A stretch of 64,000 bases of DNA from Sphingomonas sp. (GCA_013001055.1 JABDNH010000014.1:186001-250000); one strand, 5' to 3'. Counted from the first letter of the stretch, positions 1-9,813 are shown. Program-made: numbers and translations. The notes: generated by a model not told the origin, from the sequence alone.

Positions 1-693
1 AACACGCCCGAAGAGCGCGCAGGGCTCAAGCAACGCTTGTTCCAGCACGCCAAGGCGATCGAGGACCGGGGCCTTGCGCAATTGTATCGCGAGGAATGGC
101 TACGGCGCTTCGATGCCCTCTTCGGACGCAGCCAGTCGCGTGGACAATCGCGGGGAGGCTGGCAGAAGAAGGGTGGCAAGTGGACGCCCCCTCTCCCACC
201 CGCCTCGGCAGCAGCGCGCGATATTGCTCGGACCGGGATCGGCGGTCCACAGGTCGCGGCCCTCTTGCGCGGCTACGCGCTTTTCCCGGCGGCCCTGAAG
301 GACGATGTCGAAACGCTCGCGGAGCTTCCGATCAGCGATCCGCTGCTCGCGCGCACGCGCGATAAATTGGTCGATGCAGCTTTTTCTGCCGAGTCGCTTG
401 ATCGCGACGGCATTGCCACCATATTGGCATCCGACGGTTTGGGGGCACCCTCCAAATCGTTATTGGGCTTTAGCTTTACGCGTGCCGGCGCAGACGAAAT
501 GCAAGCGCGGCAGGATCTGGGCGCGGCCCTGGGTGCGATCGCCGCAGCCGCGGAGGTCGAAACCGCTTTGAACGAAGCGACGACGAGATTTGAGGCTGAG
601 TTGTCCGACGAAGCCTTTGCCGAACAGCAGCGACTGCTGAAGGCGAAAAACGAAATTAAAGAGAGGCTGGCATCCCTCTCCGAGAGTGATTAG
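1..693 (+). CDS. dnaG: DNA primase DnaG, C-terminal part (5' end outside window)
   Basis: The reading frame is open from base 1 to a TAG at 691-693, so this is the 3' part of a gene that starts upstream. DnaG makes RNA primers for replication. Its C-terminal region binds the DnaB helicase and is poorly conserved, which fits what is seen: an all-alpha, Ala/Leu/Glu-rich segment ending in charged helices, with a basic Gln/Gly/Arg-rich linker near codons 50-60 of the visible part. The catalytic TOPRIM core is not in the window. The identification therefore rests largely on position: rpoD follows after 12 bp, the dnaG-rpoD arrangement of the macromolecular synthesis operon. An unrelated helical protein is possible but unlikely. 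Confidence 0.8.
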   Translation, partial: NTPEERAGLKQRLFQHAKAIEDRGLAQLYREEWLRRFDALFGRSQSRGQSRGGWQKKGGKWTPPLPPASAAARDIARTGIGGPQVAALLRGYALFPAALKDDVETLAELPISDPLLARTRDKLVDAAFSAESLDRDGIATILASDGLGAPSKSLLGFSFTRAGADEMQARQDLGAALGAIAAAAEVETALNEATTRFEAELSDEAFAEQQRLLKAKNEIKERLASLSESD

Positions 694-705
694 GCAAGCG
701 CGGCT

Positions 706-2730
<2,025 letters not shown>

Positions 2731-2742
2731 GGCGCGACCTGC

Positions 2743-2759
2743 TGACGCGCTTCGCGTCA
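2743..2759 (+). terminator. Short perfect hairpin after rpoD, possible terminator
   Basis: TGACGCG-CTT-CGCGTCA forms a 7-bp perfect stem with a 3-nt loop 12 bp after the rpoD stop. No run of T follows (AAGGCGG), so it would be a weak or Rho-assisted terminator, or an mRNA 3'-end stabiliser. Confidence 0.4.
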
Positions 2760-2827
2760 AAGGCGGAAAACGGCCGGTCATACGGCGACATTTATTGATC
2801 GAGGGCGCGCTGGCGCTGTCGAACGTC

Positions 2828-3622
2828 ATGCCACGTGCCAAAGGGGCATTGCCAAGACTTGCCGGCCGCCTGTTAGGCAATCGGCTCTGGCAAAGTCGAG
2901 TTGGCGAAGACTTACAAATTCTCTGGGACGGCCGCGTTCTCGACATGTGCGCGCACGTGGCGCGCAGCGGCACGTGGGAGGCGCACATCATCGACGCGCT
3001 TCGTCATGAAATCGCTGCCCTTCCGAACGGCAGTATCTTCTACGATGTGGGCGCCAACGCCGGCTATATGAGCCTGGTGATGGCGCGCGAATTCTCCAAC
3101 CTCCAATGCGTCCTGGCCTTCGAGCCGCTGCCGAGGCTTGCGCAGGCCATCGCGCAGTCGATCGACCACAATGGGCTCGAAGACCGGGTAGATGTCTTTG
3201 CGGTGGCGCTGGGCGATAGGGACGACGAAGTCGACCTGTTTCTTCCGCGTCATGCGGTGCAAGCCAGTTTCGTCACCCGCGAAGCCGATGCTTCGAAGGT
3301 TCGCGTCCCCGTACGCAAGCTCGATACCTTGATCTCCGAAGCGAAACTTGCAGGACCGGATATCATCAAGATCGACATCGAGGGGGCCGAGTTGCAATTC
3401 TTCCACGGCGCTCGGCAAACGCTTGCCGAACATAAGCCGGTCCTGATTTTCGAATGTGACGGGAACGCCAGGCGCTTTGGCCACGGCATCGGCGATGTCA
3501 TCAAGTTCCTGCGTCCTCTTGGATATGGCAATTGGGTGGCGCTTACTGACGAGGGTCCGGTCCCTATGTCACCAGACCGGCCTGTCCAGGCCAACGACTA
3601 CCTGGCCAGGGCGTCGCTCTAG
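2828..3622 (+). CDS. FkbM family SAM-dependent methyltransferase
   Basis: This is a class I SAM-dependent methyltransferase of the FkbM type, a family that O-methylates polyketides, sugars or glycolipid head groups. The SAM-binding motif I is YDVGANAGYMSLVMA, followed by an acidic residue in LAFEPLPRL and the FkbM-typical PDIIKIDIEGAELQFFHGA with a downstream PVLIFECDG. No signal peptide or membrane segment is visible, so it should be cytoplasmic. The ATG at 2828 is chosen; a TTG at 2795 in the same frame would add 11 residues, and neither has a convincing ribosome-binding site. It stands alone between rpoD and a stress-type gene, so its substrate cannot be read from context. Confidence 0.85.
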   Translation: MPRAKGALPRLAGRLLGNRLWQSRVGEDLQILWDGRVLDMCAHVARSGTWEAHIIDALRHEIAALPNGSIFYDVGANAGYMSLVMAREFSNLQCVLAFEPLPRLAQAIAQSIDHNGLEDRVDVFAVALGDRDDEVDLFLPRHAVQASFVTREADASKVRVPVRKLDTLISEAKLAGPDIIKIDIEGAELQFFHGARQTLAEHKPVLIFECDGNARRFGHGIGDVIKFLRPLGYGNWVALTDEGPVPMSPDRPVQANDYLARASL

Positions 3623-3754
3623 GACACTACAAGTTTTCCGTTCGCAGGCTGAATCCAGTCATTCGCCGATGGGTCGAATGGCGCCGTCCTTTTGTCGAGT
3701 CGAGATGGCGGGAAGCCTCGCAGTTTGGCTAGTGAGAAATCCCACCCGATGTGG

Positions 3755-3779
3755 GGAACTACACCGTTTTTCGACCGTT
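3755..3779 (+). promoter_or_regulatory. Candidate EcfG-type (general stress sigma) promoter
   Basis: GGAAC at 3755-3759, a 16-nt spacer and CGTT at 3776-3779 match the GGAAC-N16/17-CGTT consensus known for the alphaproteobacterial general stress sigma factor EcfG. The PspC gene starts about 120 bp downstream of the expected start site. The match is by eye. Such short elements can occur by chance, but the stress-related downstream gene makes it credible. Confidence 0.45.
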
Positions 3780-3831
3780 AAGTTTCAAAGTGATACGAGG
3801 TTTTTCTTACAAAACTGGGATAAAGAGGGTT

Positions 3832-3847
3832 TGGCACGGTTGATGCT
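3832..3847 (+). promoter_or_regulatory. Candidate sigma-54 promoter upstream of pspC
   Basis: TGGCACGGTTGATGCT matches the sigma-54 consensus TGGCACG-N4-TTGCW at all but one base (TTGC reads ATGC). The -24 GG is at 3833-3834 and the -12 GC at 3845-3846. Transcription would start near 3858, giving a leader of about 50 nt to the PspC start codon. Phage-shock genes in enterobacteria use sigma-54 promoters driven by PspF, so the location is apt. No PspF gene lies in the window. Confidence 0.5.
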
Positions 3848-3906
3848 CTTTGTTGGGCATCATCCAACGGGGAACGCGTCACCCCTGGCCGAGAGGAACG
3901 AAAACT

Positions 3907-4257
3907 ATGTTGAAGTCGATCAATAAAGTCACCAGCGCCGCTGCCAATTCCGTCAGCAATGGTTTGAACAAGATGTTCGGCGAAGAAAATCTCTTCACCC
4001 GCAACGATACCATATTCGGCGTGTGCGAAGGCTTGGGGGAAGATCTCGGCATCAACCCGCTGTTCCTCCGGCTTGCATTCATCCTTCCGCTATTTTGGTT
4101 CCCGATGGAGCTCGTCATGCTCTACTTCGGACTTGGCGCCTTGCTGTTCGTAACCCGCATGCTGGTGCCAGCCCGCAAGCCCGAAGCATCGGCAAGCGTC
4201 GCGCATCTTCCCGAGCCCGCAGAGGTCGAGGAAGAAGCCCTCCCCAAGGCTGCCTGA
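3907..4257 (+). CDS. PspC domain-containing envelope stress protein
   Basis: This is a small inner-membrane protein of 116 residues with a PspC domain, the module of the phage-shock envelope-stress response. Residues about 30-80 contain the family pattern FTRNDTIFGVCEGLGEDLGI, with the conserved GVCxGL core, followed by two hydrophobic segments (LRLAFILPLF and ELVMLYFGLGALLFV) separated by a Pro-containing turn. The C-terminal tail is acidic and probably disordered. The ATG at 3907 has AGAGGA at a good distance, so the open frame upstream of it is not used. No PspA, PspB or PspF lies nearby. Two candidate stress promoters precede it and a strong intrinsic terminator follows, so it is probably a single-gene transcript. 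Confidence 0.88.
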   Translation: MLKSINKVTSAAANSVSNGLNKMFGEENLFTRNDTIFGVCEGLGEDLGINPLFLRLAFILPLFWFPMELVMLYFGLGALLFVTRMLVPARKPEASASVAHLPEPAEVEEEALPKAA

Positions 4258-4281
4258 CCCACTGGCCGCGACGCGAAGAGA

Positions 4282-4310
4282 GGGGCCGCGGTTCGCCGCG
4301 GCCCCTTTTT
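4282..4310 (+). terminator. Strong Rho-independent terminator after pspC
   Basis: GGGGCCGCGG-TTCG-CCGCGGCCCC is a perfect 10-bp stem with a UUCG tetraloop, followed directly by TTTTT. It begins 25 bp after the PspC stop and insulates that gene from the next. Confidence 0.92.
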
Positions 4311-4475
4311 CGTGTGCGCATTCCGGGCGACCATGAAATTTGTCCCGAAACGAGCCACAAATTAACCCGTCTGACCAAAAGGTGAAGGCCGCATAAACCT
4401 CGTCTTTACGAGCCTTGGGTAAGGATCGGTCGCTACAGGGAATATGACGCTCGATTAATTGGGGAGAATGAAGCG

Positions 4476-5159
4476 ATGGGTGGAGACGTGGCGATGAACC
4501 GGCAGGCACAACCTGTCGCCGATGCGCAATTTGCCCGCATCGCCAATGATGGCTGCTGCCAACACGAATTCGCTCGTGCCCTCCAGAATGATCATAGCCA
4601 CAGCGCGGCGCGCAACCTGGCCGACGCGGTGCACCTGTTCTGCCAGATCTACGGCCGTCATCCAGGTATGGTCGAACTCGCTTTGGCCAACACGCCGGCA
4701 GGCCCTGTACGCGATTGGATGATGAACGCAGCCGACGCCTTCGAGCGCGAACGTCTTTTCCTGGTGCGACTGACCAGTGCGGTCGGCCCCCTTCCCTCCA
4801 CCCCGGGTGCCCATGAAACCGAAAGCGTGCTGCAGGCACAGCGCCGCGCGGTGGAAACCCTGGCGCGTAGCGAACGCGAAGGCTGTTCGCTGGGTGCCGC
4901 AACGGCGCTGGTCGGTGATTGGCCGGTGGTGCGCGCGGTGCTCGATAGTGCCGCACAGCGCGCGGGCATCGAGGTGCCGGCCTCGGTCCTGCCGGGTGAA
5001 ACCGATTGCGCGCAGGTTATCAATGCCGCGATCCAGACCCCGGCGGCGCAGCGCGCGCTTACCTTTGGCACCGAACAACTCCTGATCCAGCATCGCGGTC
5101 TATTCGACCTGCTCGAAGCCCGTGCTGTCGCGCGAGACAAGGCCGACGGGATCGTCTGA
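4476..5159 (+). CDS. Conserved hypothetical protein, alpha-helical
   Basis: I do not recognise this 227-residue protein. It is predicted to be soluble and mostly helical. The N-terminal part has CCQHEFARALQNDHSH and NLADAVHLFCQIYGRHPGM. A central segment contains two clusters of acidic and basic residues around RERLFLVRLTSAVGP, and the C-terminal half is Ala-rich. There is no signal peptide, no membrane span and no obvious catalytic motif. GGGGAG at 4461-4466 supports the ATG at 4476; an ATG at 4494 is the alternative. It ends 47 bp before the MoxR-type ATPase gene on the same strand and could be co-transcribed with it. Base composition and codon use look like the neighbours. Confidence 0.8.
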   Translation: MGGDVAMNRQAQPVADAQFARIANDGCCQHEFARALQNDHSHSAARNLADAVHLFCQIYGRHPGMVELALANTPAGPVRDWMMNAADAFERERLFLVRLTSAVGPLPSTPGAHETESVLQAQRRAVETLARSEREGCSLGAATALVGDWPVVRAVLDSAAQRAGIEVPASVLPGETDCAQVINAAIQTPAAQRALTFGTEQLLIQHRGLFDLLEARAVARDKADGIV

Positions 5160-5206
5160 CCTTTCGTCCTGTTGCGCTTGGGCCTTCGCCCTCATAGAGC
5201 GGGGCC

Positions 5207-6052
5207 ATGAAATTCGAAGGCACTTCCTCCTACGTCGCCACCGACGACCTCAAGGTCGCGGTCAACGCTGCTGTCAAATTGCGGCGTCCTCTCCTCGTCA
5301 AAGGCGAACCCGGCACCGGTAAGACGGTGTTGGCGCACGAGATTGCAGCCGCGATCGATGCGCCGCTTATTGAATGGCACGTCAAATCGACGACGCGAGC
5401 CGAAAAGGGCCTGTATGAATATGATGCGGTGGCGCGTCTGCGCGACGGCCAGCTCGGTGAAGAGCGCGTCCACGACATCTCCAACTATATTCGCAAGGGC
5501 AAGCTGTGGGAGGCCTTCACTTCGAAGAGGTTGCCCGTGCTGCTGATTGACGAGATCGACAAGGCCGATATCGAGTTCCCGAACGACCTTCTCCAGGAAC
5601 TCGATCGCATGGAGTTCCATGTCTACGAGACCGGCGAAACGGTGAAGGCCAAGGACCGGCCGGTCGTCGTCATCACGTCGAACAACGAAAAGGACCTGCC
5701 CGACGCTTTTCTGCGTCGCTGTTTCTTCCACTACATCGCCTTTCCCGATCGCGAGACGATGGAATCGATCATCGATGTCCATTTTCCCGGCATTCAGAAG
5801 ATGCTGGTGCGAAAGGCGCTCGATCTTTTCTACGCGGTGCGCGACGTGCCCGGCATCAAGAAAAAGCCATCCACGAGCGAGTTGCTCGACTGGCTCAAGC
5901 TTATCCTGCACGAGGACATGCCGCTCGAAGTGCTGGCAGATGCCGATCCAAGGAAAGCGATACCGCCGCTGCATGGTGCACTTCTCAAAAACGAGCAGGA
6001 TGTAATGCTGTTCGAAAAGCTTGCTTTCATGAGCCGGCGCGAGGGCCGCTGA
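5207..6052 (+). CDS. MoxR family AAA+ ATPase
   Basis: This is an AAA+ ATPase of the MoxR group, proteins that act as chaperones for maturation or metal insertion together with a von Willebrand factor A (VWA) partner. Walker A is GEPGTGKT at residues 33-40, Walker B is VLLIDEIDKAD from residue 111, sensor 1 is VVVITSNNEKDLP and an arginine-finger candidate lies in FLRRCF near residue 170. The 281-residue length suits the CbbQ/CoxD-like compact MoxR proteins. The expected VWA partner is at 8321-9502 on the same strand, but the two are separated by three genes on the opposite strand. The client protein is unknown. The stop abuts the convergent XRE gene with no gap. Confidence 0.93.
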   Translation: MKFEGTSSYVATDDLKVAVNAAVKLRRPLLVKGEPGTGKTVLAHEIAAAIDAPLIEWHVKSTTRAEKGLYEYDAVARLRDGQLGEERVHDISNYIRKGKLWEAFTSKRLPVLLIDEIDKADIEFPNDLLQELDRMEFHVYETGETVKAKDRPVVVITSNNEKDLPDAFLRRCFFHYIAFPDRETMESIIDVHFPGIQKMLVRKALDLFYAVRDVPGIKKKPSTSELLDWLKLILHEDMPLEVLADADPRKAIPPLHGALLKNEQDVMLFEKLAFMSRREGR

Positions 6053-6259
6053 TCAGACTTCGGTGATGTCGAGCAGGTCGCCAGGCTTGCAATCAAGTTC
6101 TTCGCAAATCTTTTCCAGCGTCGCGAAGCGGATGCCCTTGACCTTTCCCGAGCGAAACAGGCTCATTTGCGTTTCGCTGATGCCAACACGCTCGGCCAAT
6201 TGTTTGCCGGTGATACCGCGCAGCGCCAGCATTTTGTCGAGCGTCACCACAATCTGCAT
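6053..6259 (-). CDS. XRE-family helix-turn-helix regulator (YozG-like)
   Basis: This 68-residue protein is almost entirely a Cro/C1-type helix-turn-helix domain. It has MLALRGITGKQLAERVGIS as helices 1-2, ETQMSLFRSGKVKG as the recognition region, and the family-typical ending LEKICEELDCKPGDLLDI. It most likely represses its own operon. Its start overlaps the stop of the upstream DUF2975-type membrane protein by one base (TGATG), so the two are translated together. Pairs of a minimal XRE protein with a DUF2975 membrane protein are a recurrent bacterial module of unclear function. An inverted repeat upstream of the operon (6728-6750) is a plausible operator. Confidence 0.92.
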   Translation of the reverse strand: MQIVVTLDKMLALRGITGKQLAERVGISETQMSLFRSGKVKGIRFATLEKICEELDCKPGDLLDITEV

Positions 6260-6708
6260 CAGACAAACTCGTCCAACTCGGCGCGCGCTTTTTCGGCTTC
6301 GGCCATCAGGCGCGACACGAAATGCAAAACGGCACCAAGAATACCGAGCGTGATAGGTGTGAGATCATAGGTGAAAAGCGGACCGCCCGCCCCCAGCAGA
6401 TTCGCCAGCATGGCCACACCGAAGACCTCGAGCAGGCTTCCGATCAGCAGCGCGAGACCGACGCGGCGTAGCAATTTGCCCAGGATGCCCGAGCGCACCC
6501 CGCCAGCGATGGACTGGAGCGCGCGATAGGTGGCGCCGATAGCGTAGACATAAAGCGGCATGGGAAGCAGCGAGGCCCAAAAATAGGAGTCATTGGCGCC
6601 CAGCCTGTCGGCGCCGAGCACCTGTGCGATAAAGAGCGCCATCACGGCGACGAGCACGATGACGACGGCCGTGGCGAGCCAACCTGCACGCGTCTTATAT
6701 CCAGCCAT
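6259..6708 (-). CDS. DUF2975-type membrane protein
   Basis: This is a 149-residue integral membrane protein with four predicted hydrophobic spans: WLATAVVIVLVAVMALFIA, a segment around SLLPMPLYVYAIGATYRAL, LGLALLIGSLLEVFGVAML-like hydrophobics near residues 80-105, and TPITLGILGAVLHFVSRLM. The C-terminal AEAEKARAELDE helix is typical of DUF2975 proteins. No biochemical activity is known for the family. The gene is first in a two-gene operon with the XRE regulator, whose start codon overlaps its stop. By analogy with other membrane protein/XRE pairs, the membrane protein may sense an envelope or population signal and modulate the regulator; this is inference. Confidence 0.8.
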   Translation of the reverse strand: MAGYKTRAGWLATAVVIVLVAVMALFIAQVLGADRLGANDSYFWASLLPMPLYVYAIGATYRALQSIAGGVRSGILGKLLRRVGLALLIGSLLEVFGVAMLANLLGAGGPLFTYDLTPITLGILGAVLHFVSRLMAEAEKARAELDEFV

Positions 6709-6727
6709 ACACCCCCCGATGCTGCTT

Positions 6728-6760
6728 CGTTAAAGCCAGCAGTCTTAACGTCCCTATAAT
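6728..6760 (-). promoter_or_regulatory. Inverted repeat and -10-like element upstream of the DUF2975/XRE operon
   Basis: CGTTAA at 6728-6733 and TTAACG at 6745-6750 form a perfect dyad with an 11-nt spacer, 20 bp upstream of the DUF2975 start. Reading the minus strand, a TATA-rich -10-like element (complement of 6753-6760) lies just upstream of the dyad, so the repeat would cover the transcription start. That is the expected position for an XRE autorepressor site. Confidence 0.45.
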
Positions 6761-6818
6761 TTCGCAGCACTCGGCGCAAGTTGATGACAGCCAGATAATT
6801 TCCCGGATTGGGGCGTAC

Positions 6819-8216
6819 CTAGTCGTCGTCGCGGTAGGCAAGTTCGAAATTGCCCCAGCGACGCCCCTTGATGAAGAGCGGGATATAGACATTCTTCACC
6901 GTGATCGCCTCGTCGCCGCGGGTCATGCGATAGGTCATCAGGCTGGGTTTATCGCTGCCATGTGCAAACCGGGTCTGGTCGTCCATCATGATGCGGCGGT
7001 TGCGACAATTGGCGTCGTTCCAAACAGGGTCGCTGCCCTGGGGCTGCGAACGGCTCGTCAAATGCGTTGGCAGGTGGCCATTTTCATCGCCGATCGTGGT
7101 GCCGATTATGCGGTTGTCGCCCTGTATCACCTCATCGAGGATCGGCTGGATCACGCGATCAGCCGTATCGCAGAATTTTGTATCGAACTGCGGCGGGTTT
7201 GATCCTTCACGTTCGCGATAATTGCGGTCGAAGACAGCCTCGACATCGATTTCGCCAGCGTCGATAGCGGCTTCGACCTGCGCGCGGACGCGGTTCGCAT
7301 AATCGGCCGCCTTGAGCATCATCGGCGTATCGTCGATCTCCGCGCCCGAATTGGCGAGTGTATTGAGCATCGTGCCCGTCAGCATTTCAAGGTGACCGAG
7401 ACGACGCTGCGCCCGGACGAGCTGGCCGCCATTGCCGCGCGCATCTTCGGCGAAATCGTTCAAGCCTGCCTTCATGCGATCGACGCTGGTCTGGATGAGA
7501 CCGGTCGAATGCGCGATGCCTTCGGTCTGGCGGTCGACCATGCCGACGATCTCGCTGACTTCATTGACCGTATTCCCGATCACACCGAACTGCGTCTGGG
7601 CAGCGCGGCTGCGATCGACACCCTCCTTGATCTCGGCGGTGACCGAGCCGGCTTCGCGGGTCAGTTCGCCGATGGTTTCGGCAATCTCGCTGGTGGCGGA
7701 ACGCGTATCGTGCGCCAGCTTCTTCACCTCTGCGGCGACAACGGCAAAGCTTCGCCCGGCCTCCCCTGCGCGTGCGGCTTCGATGGTCGCATTGAGCGCG
7801 AGCATGTTGGTCTTGCGCGCAATCACTTCGATGGTCGAACTGACCGACTGGACCTGGTTCATCGCAGTGGCAAATCCGGCCATGCGTTCGCCCAGCTGCA
7901 CGACGAGGTCGGTCAGCCCCTTGAACCCTGCGATGGTTTCCTCGATGGCGCCGCGTCCGGCTTCGAGCTTGGCCTTGGCCTGCTCGGACAAGAGCCGCGC
8001 TTCATCGGTGCTGTCCGATACGCGCGCCTGGTCGGCAAGAAGACGCTCGGTGACCTCCTCCAACTCGTCCAGCTTGCCCAGATGTTCGGAAATGGTCGAA
8101 GCGACGTCTTCGACATAGCCGGCGACATCGCTACATTCCATAGATAGCAATCCGCAATCGCGCGCCGCGCGGCGAATGGCGTTTTCGGTGACTTCCTTGA
8201 TACCCTCGGTGGCCAT
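6819..8216 (-). CDS. Soluble methyl-accepting chemotaxis protein with C-terminal sensor domain
   Basis: This is a chemoreceptor of 465 residues that should couple to CheA/CheW. The signalling hairpin tip is unmistakable: [19 protein letters not shown] and [19 protein letters not shown] at about residues 130-168, flanked by long coiled coils (about 35-280). There is no signal peptide or transmembrane segment, so it is cytoplasmic. The order is inverted compared with classic receptors: the signalling part is N-terminal and a globular domain of about 160 residues is C-terminal. The latter ends with [20 protein letters not shown], reminiscent of the last strands of Cache-type sensors. No CheR-binding pentapeptide is visible. 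GGGG just ahead of the ATG supports the start. No other che gene lies in the window. Confidence 0.93.
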   Translation of the reverse strand: MATEGIKEVTENAIRRAARDCGLLSMECSDVAGYVEDVASTISEHLGKLDELEEVTERLLADQARVSDSTDEARLLSEQAKAKLEAGRGAIEETIAGFKGLTDLVVQLGERMAGFATAMNQVQSVSSTIEVIARKTNMLALNATIEAARAGEAGRSFAVVAAEVKKLAHDTRSATSEIAETIGELTREAGSVTAEIKEGVDRSRAAQTQFGVIGNTVNEVSEIVGMVDRQTEGIAHSTGLIQTSVDRMKAGLNDFAEDARGNGGQLVRAQRRLGHLEMLTGTMLNTLANSGAEIDDTPMMLKAADYANRVRAQVEAAIDAGEIDVEAVFDRNYREREGSNPPQFDTKFCDTADRVIQPILDEVIQGDNRIIGTTIGDENGHLPTHLTSRSQPQGSDPVWNDANCRNRRIMMDDQTRFAHGSDKPSLMTYRMTRGDEAITVKNVYIPLFIKGRRWGNFELAYRDDD

Positions 8217-8320
8217 CTTTACCCCATCGATTAGCCCATATCTGGCTCCTCTTTACGGGGAGAACTCCTACTTCTTCGTTAACCATGGAAGCGCGCCCTC
8301 GCCTTCGCTAAGGAACACCC

Positions 8321-9502
8321 ATGTTCATCGGATTTGTCGAAGCATTGCGGCGCGCCGGACTGCCCGCCAGTCTCAAGGAGCATCTCCTGCTGCTCGAGGC
8401 ATTGGACCGCGATGTCATTGCGGCCGACCCAACCGAGTTCTACTATCTGGCGCGTGCGACATTCGTCCATGACGAAGCCGGGCTCGACAAGTTCGACCAG
8501 GTTTTCGGCGAGGTCTTCAGGGGGCTTGAGCGCGCCGAGGGCGAAGAATTGGCGCAGACCTTGCCCGAAGATTGGCTCCGCGCGGTGGCCGAGCGGTATT
8601 TTTCCGAAGAGGAAATCGCCGAGATCAAGAGCCTGGGCGACTGGGACGAGATCATGGAGACGCTGAAGAAGCGGCTTGAGGAACAGGAAGGCCGGCATCA
8701 GGGCGGCAACAAGTGGATCGGCACTGGGGGCACCTCCCCCTTCGGCCATGGCGGCTATAATCCCGAAGGCGTGCGGATCGGCGGGCCGGGCAAACATGGC
8801 CGTGCGATAAAGATCTGGGAAAAGCGGCTGTTTCGCGATCTTGATGGCGAGCGGGAGCTTGGCACGCGCAACATCAAGGTCGCACTCAAGCGGCTGCGGC
8901 GTTTTGCGCGCGAGGGCGCGGAGGAAGAGCTCGACCTGGAAGGCACGATCCGCGGCACGGCCAAGCAGGGTTGGCTCGATGTGCGCATGCGCCCCGAACG
9001 GCATAACGCAGTAAAATTATTGCTCTTTCTGGACGTTGGCGGATCGATGGACAGCCATGTGCGGCAGGTCGAAGAGCTGTTTTCGGCGGCGCGAGGCGAG
9101 TTCAAGCATCTCGAGCATTACTACTTTCACAACTGCATTTACGAAGGTGTGTGGAAAGAAAACCGGCGACGCTGGGACGGACAGACGCCGACGATGGACA
9201 TCCTCCACAAATTCGGGCCGGATCATAAGGTTATCATCGTCGGCGATGCCGCAATGAGCCCGTACGAGATCACCCATCCGGGCGGTGCGATCGAGCATTA
9301 CAATCAGGAAGCGGGTGCGACCTGGATCAAGCGTGTTACCGATGCCTATCGTTCGGCCGCTTGGCTCAATCCGGTGCCGGAGCAGTACTGGCACCATTCA
9401 ATGTCGACCAAAATCTTGCGGGAGTTGATGGATGACCGGATGTACCCGTTGACGCTCGATGGTCTCGACGATGCGATGCGCGAGCTGAGCCGCAAGCATT
9501 GA
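8321..9502 (+). CDS. VWA domain-containing protein, CoxE-like
   Basis: This 393-residue protein of the CoxE-like VWA family normally works with a MoxR ATPase. The N-terminal half is helical and ends in a Gly-rich stretch (GGTSPFGHGGYNPEG). The VWA domain begins near residue 230 with LLLFLDVGGSMDSHV. The MIDAS metal-binding motif reads DVGGS (from residue 238), which keeps the DxGxS spacing. It is followed by a conserved HYYFHNCIYEGVW and VIIVGDAAMSPYE. There is no signal peptide. The MoxR partner at 5207-6052 has the same orientation but lies 2.3 kb upstream beyond a minus-strand block. A short TTG-initiated frame overlaps its stop codon. Confidence 0.92.
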   Translation: MFIGFVEALRRAGLPASLKEHLLLLEALDRDVIAADPTEFYYLARATFVHDEAGLDKFDQVFGEVFRGLERAEGEELAQTLPEDWLRAVAERYFSEEEIAEIKSLGDWDEIMETLKKRLEEQEGRHQGGNKWIGTGGTSPFGHGGYNPEGVRIGGPGKHGRAIKIWEKRLFRDLDGERELGTRNIKVALKRLRRFAREGAEEELDLEGTIRGTAKQGWLDVRMRPERHNAVKLLLFLDVGGSMDSHVRQVEELFSAARGEFKHLEHYYFHNCIYEGVWKENRRRWDGQTPTMDILHKFGPDHKVIIVGDAAMSPYEITHPGGAIEHYNQEAGATWIKRVTDAYRSAAWLNPVPEQYWHHSMSTKILRELMDDRMYPLTLDGLDDAMRELSRKH

Positions 9503-9813
9503 GGTTTGCACCGCGCCTTCTGCTCTGGTTGCTCGAACAGTCGGTCGGCTGGCGATATGCGGCGTCCTCTGGCGTCCAGATGGACCATGACGGATTGAAC
9601 GAGGCCAACTGGGAACGCCTGGATGGTGATGCGAAATTGGTGATTTCACCAAGTTCCTTACGCGCGACCAGCGCAAGCCCATATCGCGCCGTCACCCCCG
9701 ATGGCGAAACACGATTCTTGGGGCACGAAATGACGCCGGGCGTATATGCCATCTATCGGCCCCGTCACCGCAGCGAGCAAGTCTGGTTGGACGGCCTTGA
9801 GCTCGTTCAGTAA
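9499..9813 (+). CDS. Small hypothetical protein, possibly coupled to the VWA gene
   Basis: A frame of 104 codons starts with TTG overlapping the VWA stop (TTGA) and ends 7 bases inside the convergent DUF1343 gene. I recognise no family. The protein has an aromatic, hydrophobic N terminus (LLLWLLEQSVGW) and a C-terminal part with GVYAIYRPRHRSEQVWLDG. An internal ATG at 9580 would give a 77-residue product. Support comes from the coupled position, codon choice similar to neighbours over most of its length, and the otherwise empty 300-bp interval. Against it stand the TTG start and the lack of a recognised domain. Confidence 0.45.
   Translation: MRFAPRLLLWLLEQSVGWRYAASSGVQMDHDGLNEANWERLDGDAKLVISPSSLRATSASPYRAVTPDGETRFLGHEMTPGVYAIYRPRHRSEQVWLDGLELVQ

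Noticed and set aside
3660-3680. Dyad CATTCG-N9-CGAATG after the FkbM gene
   Set aside because: Short, moderately spaced repeat with no T-run and no clear relation to a start codon; could be chance.
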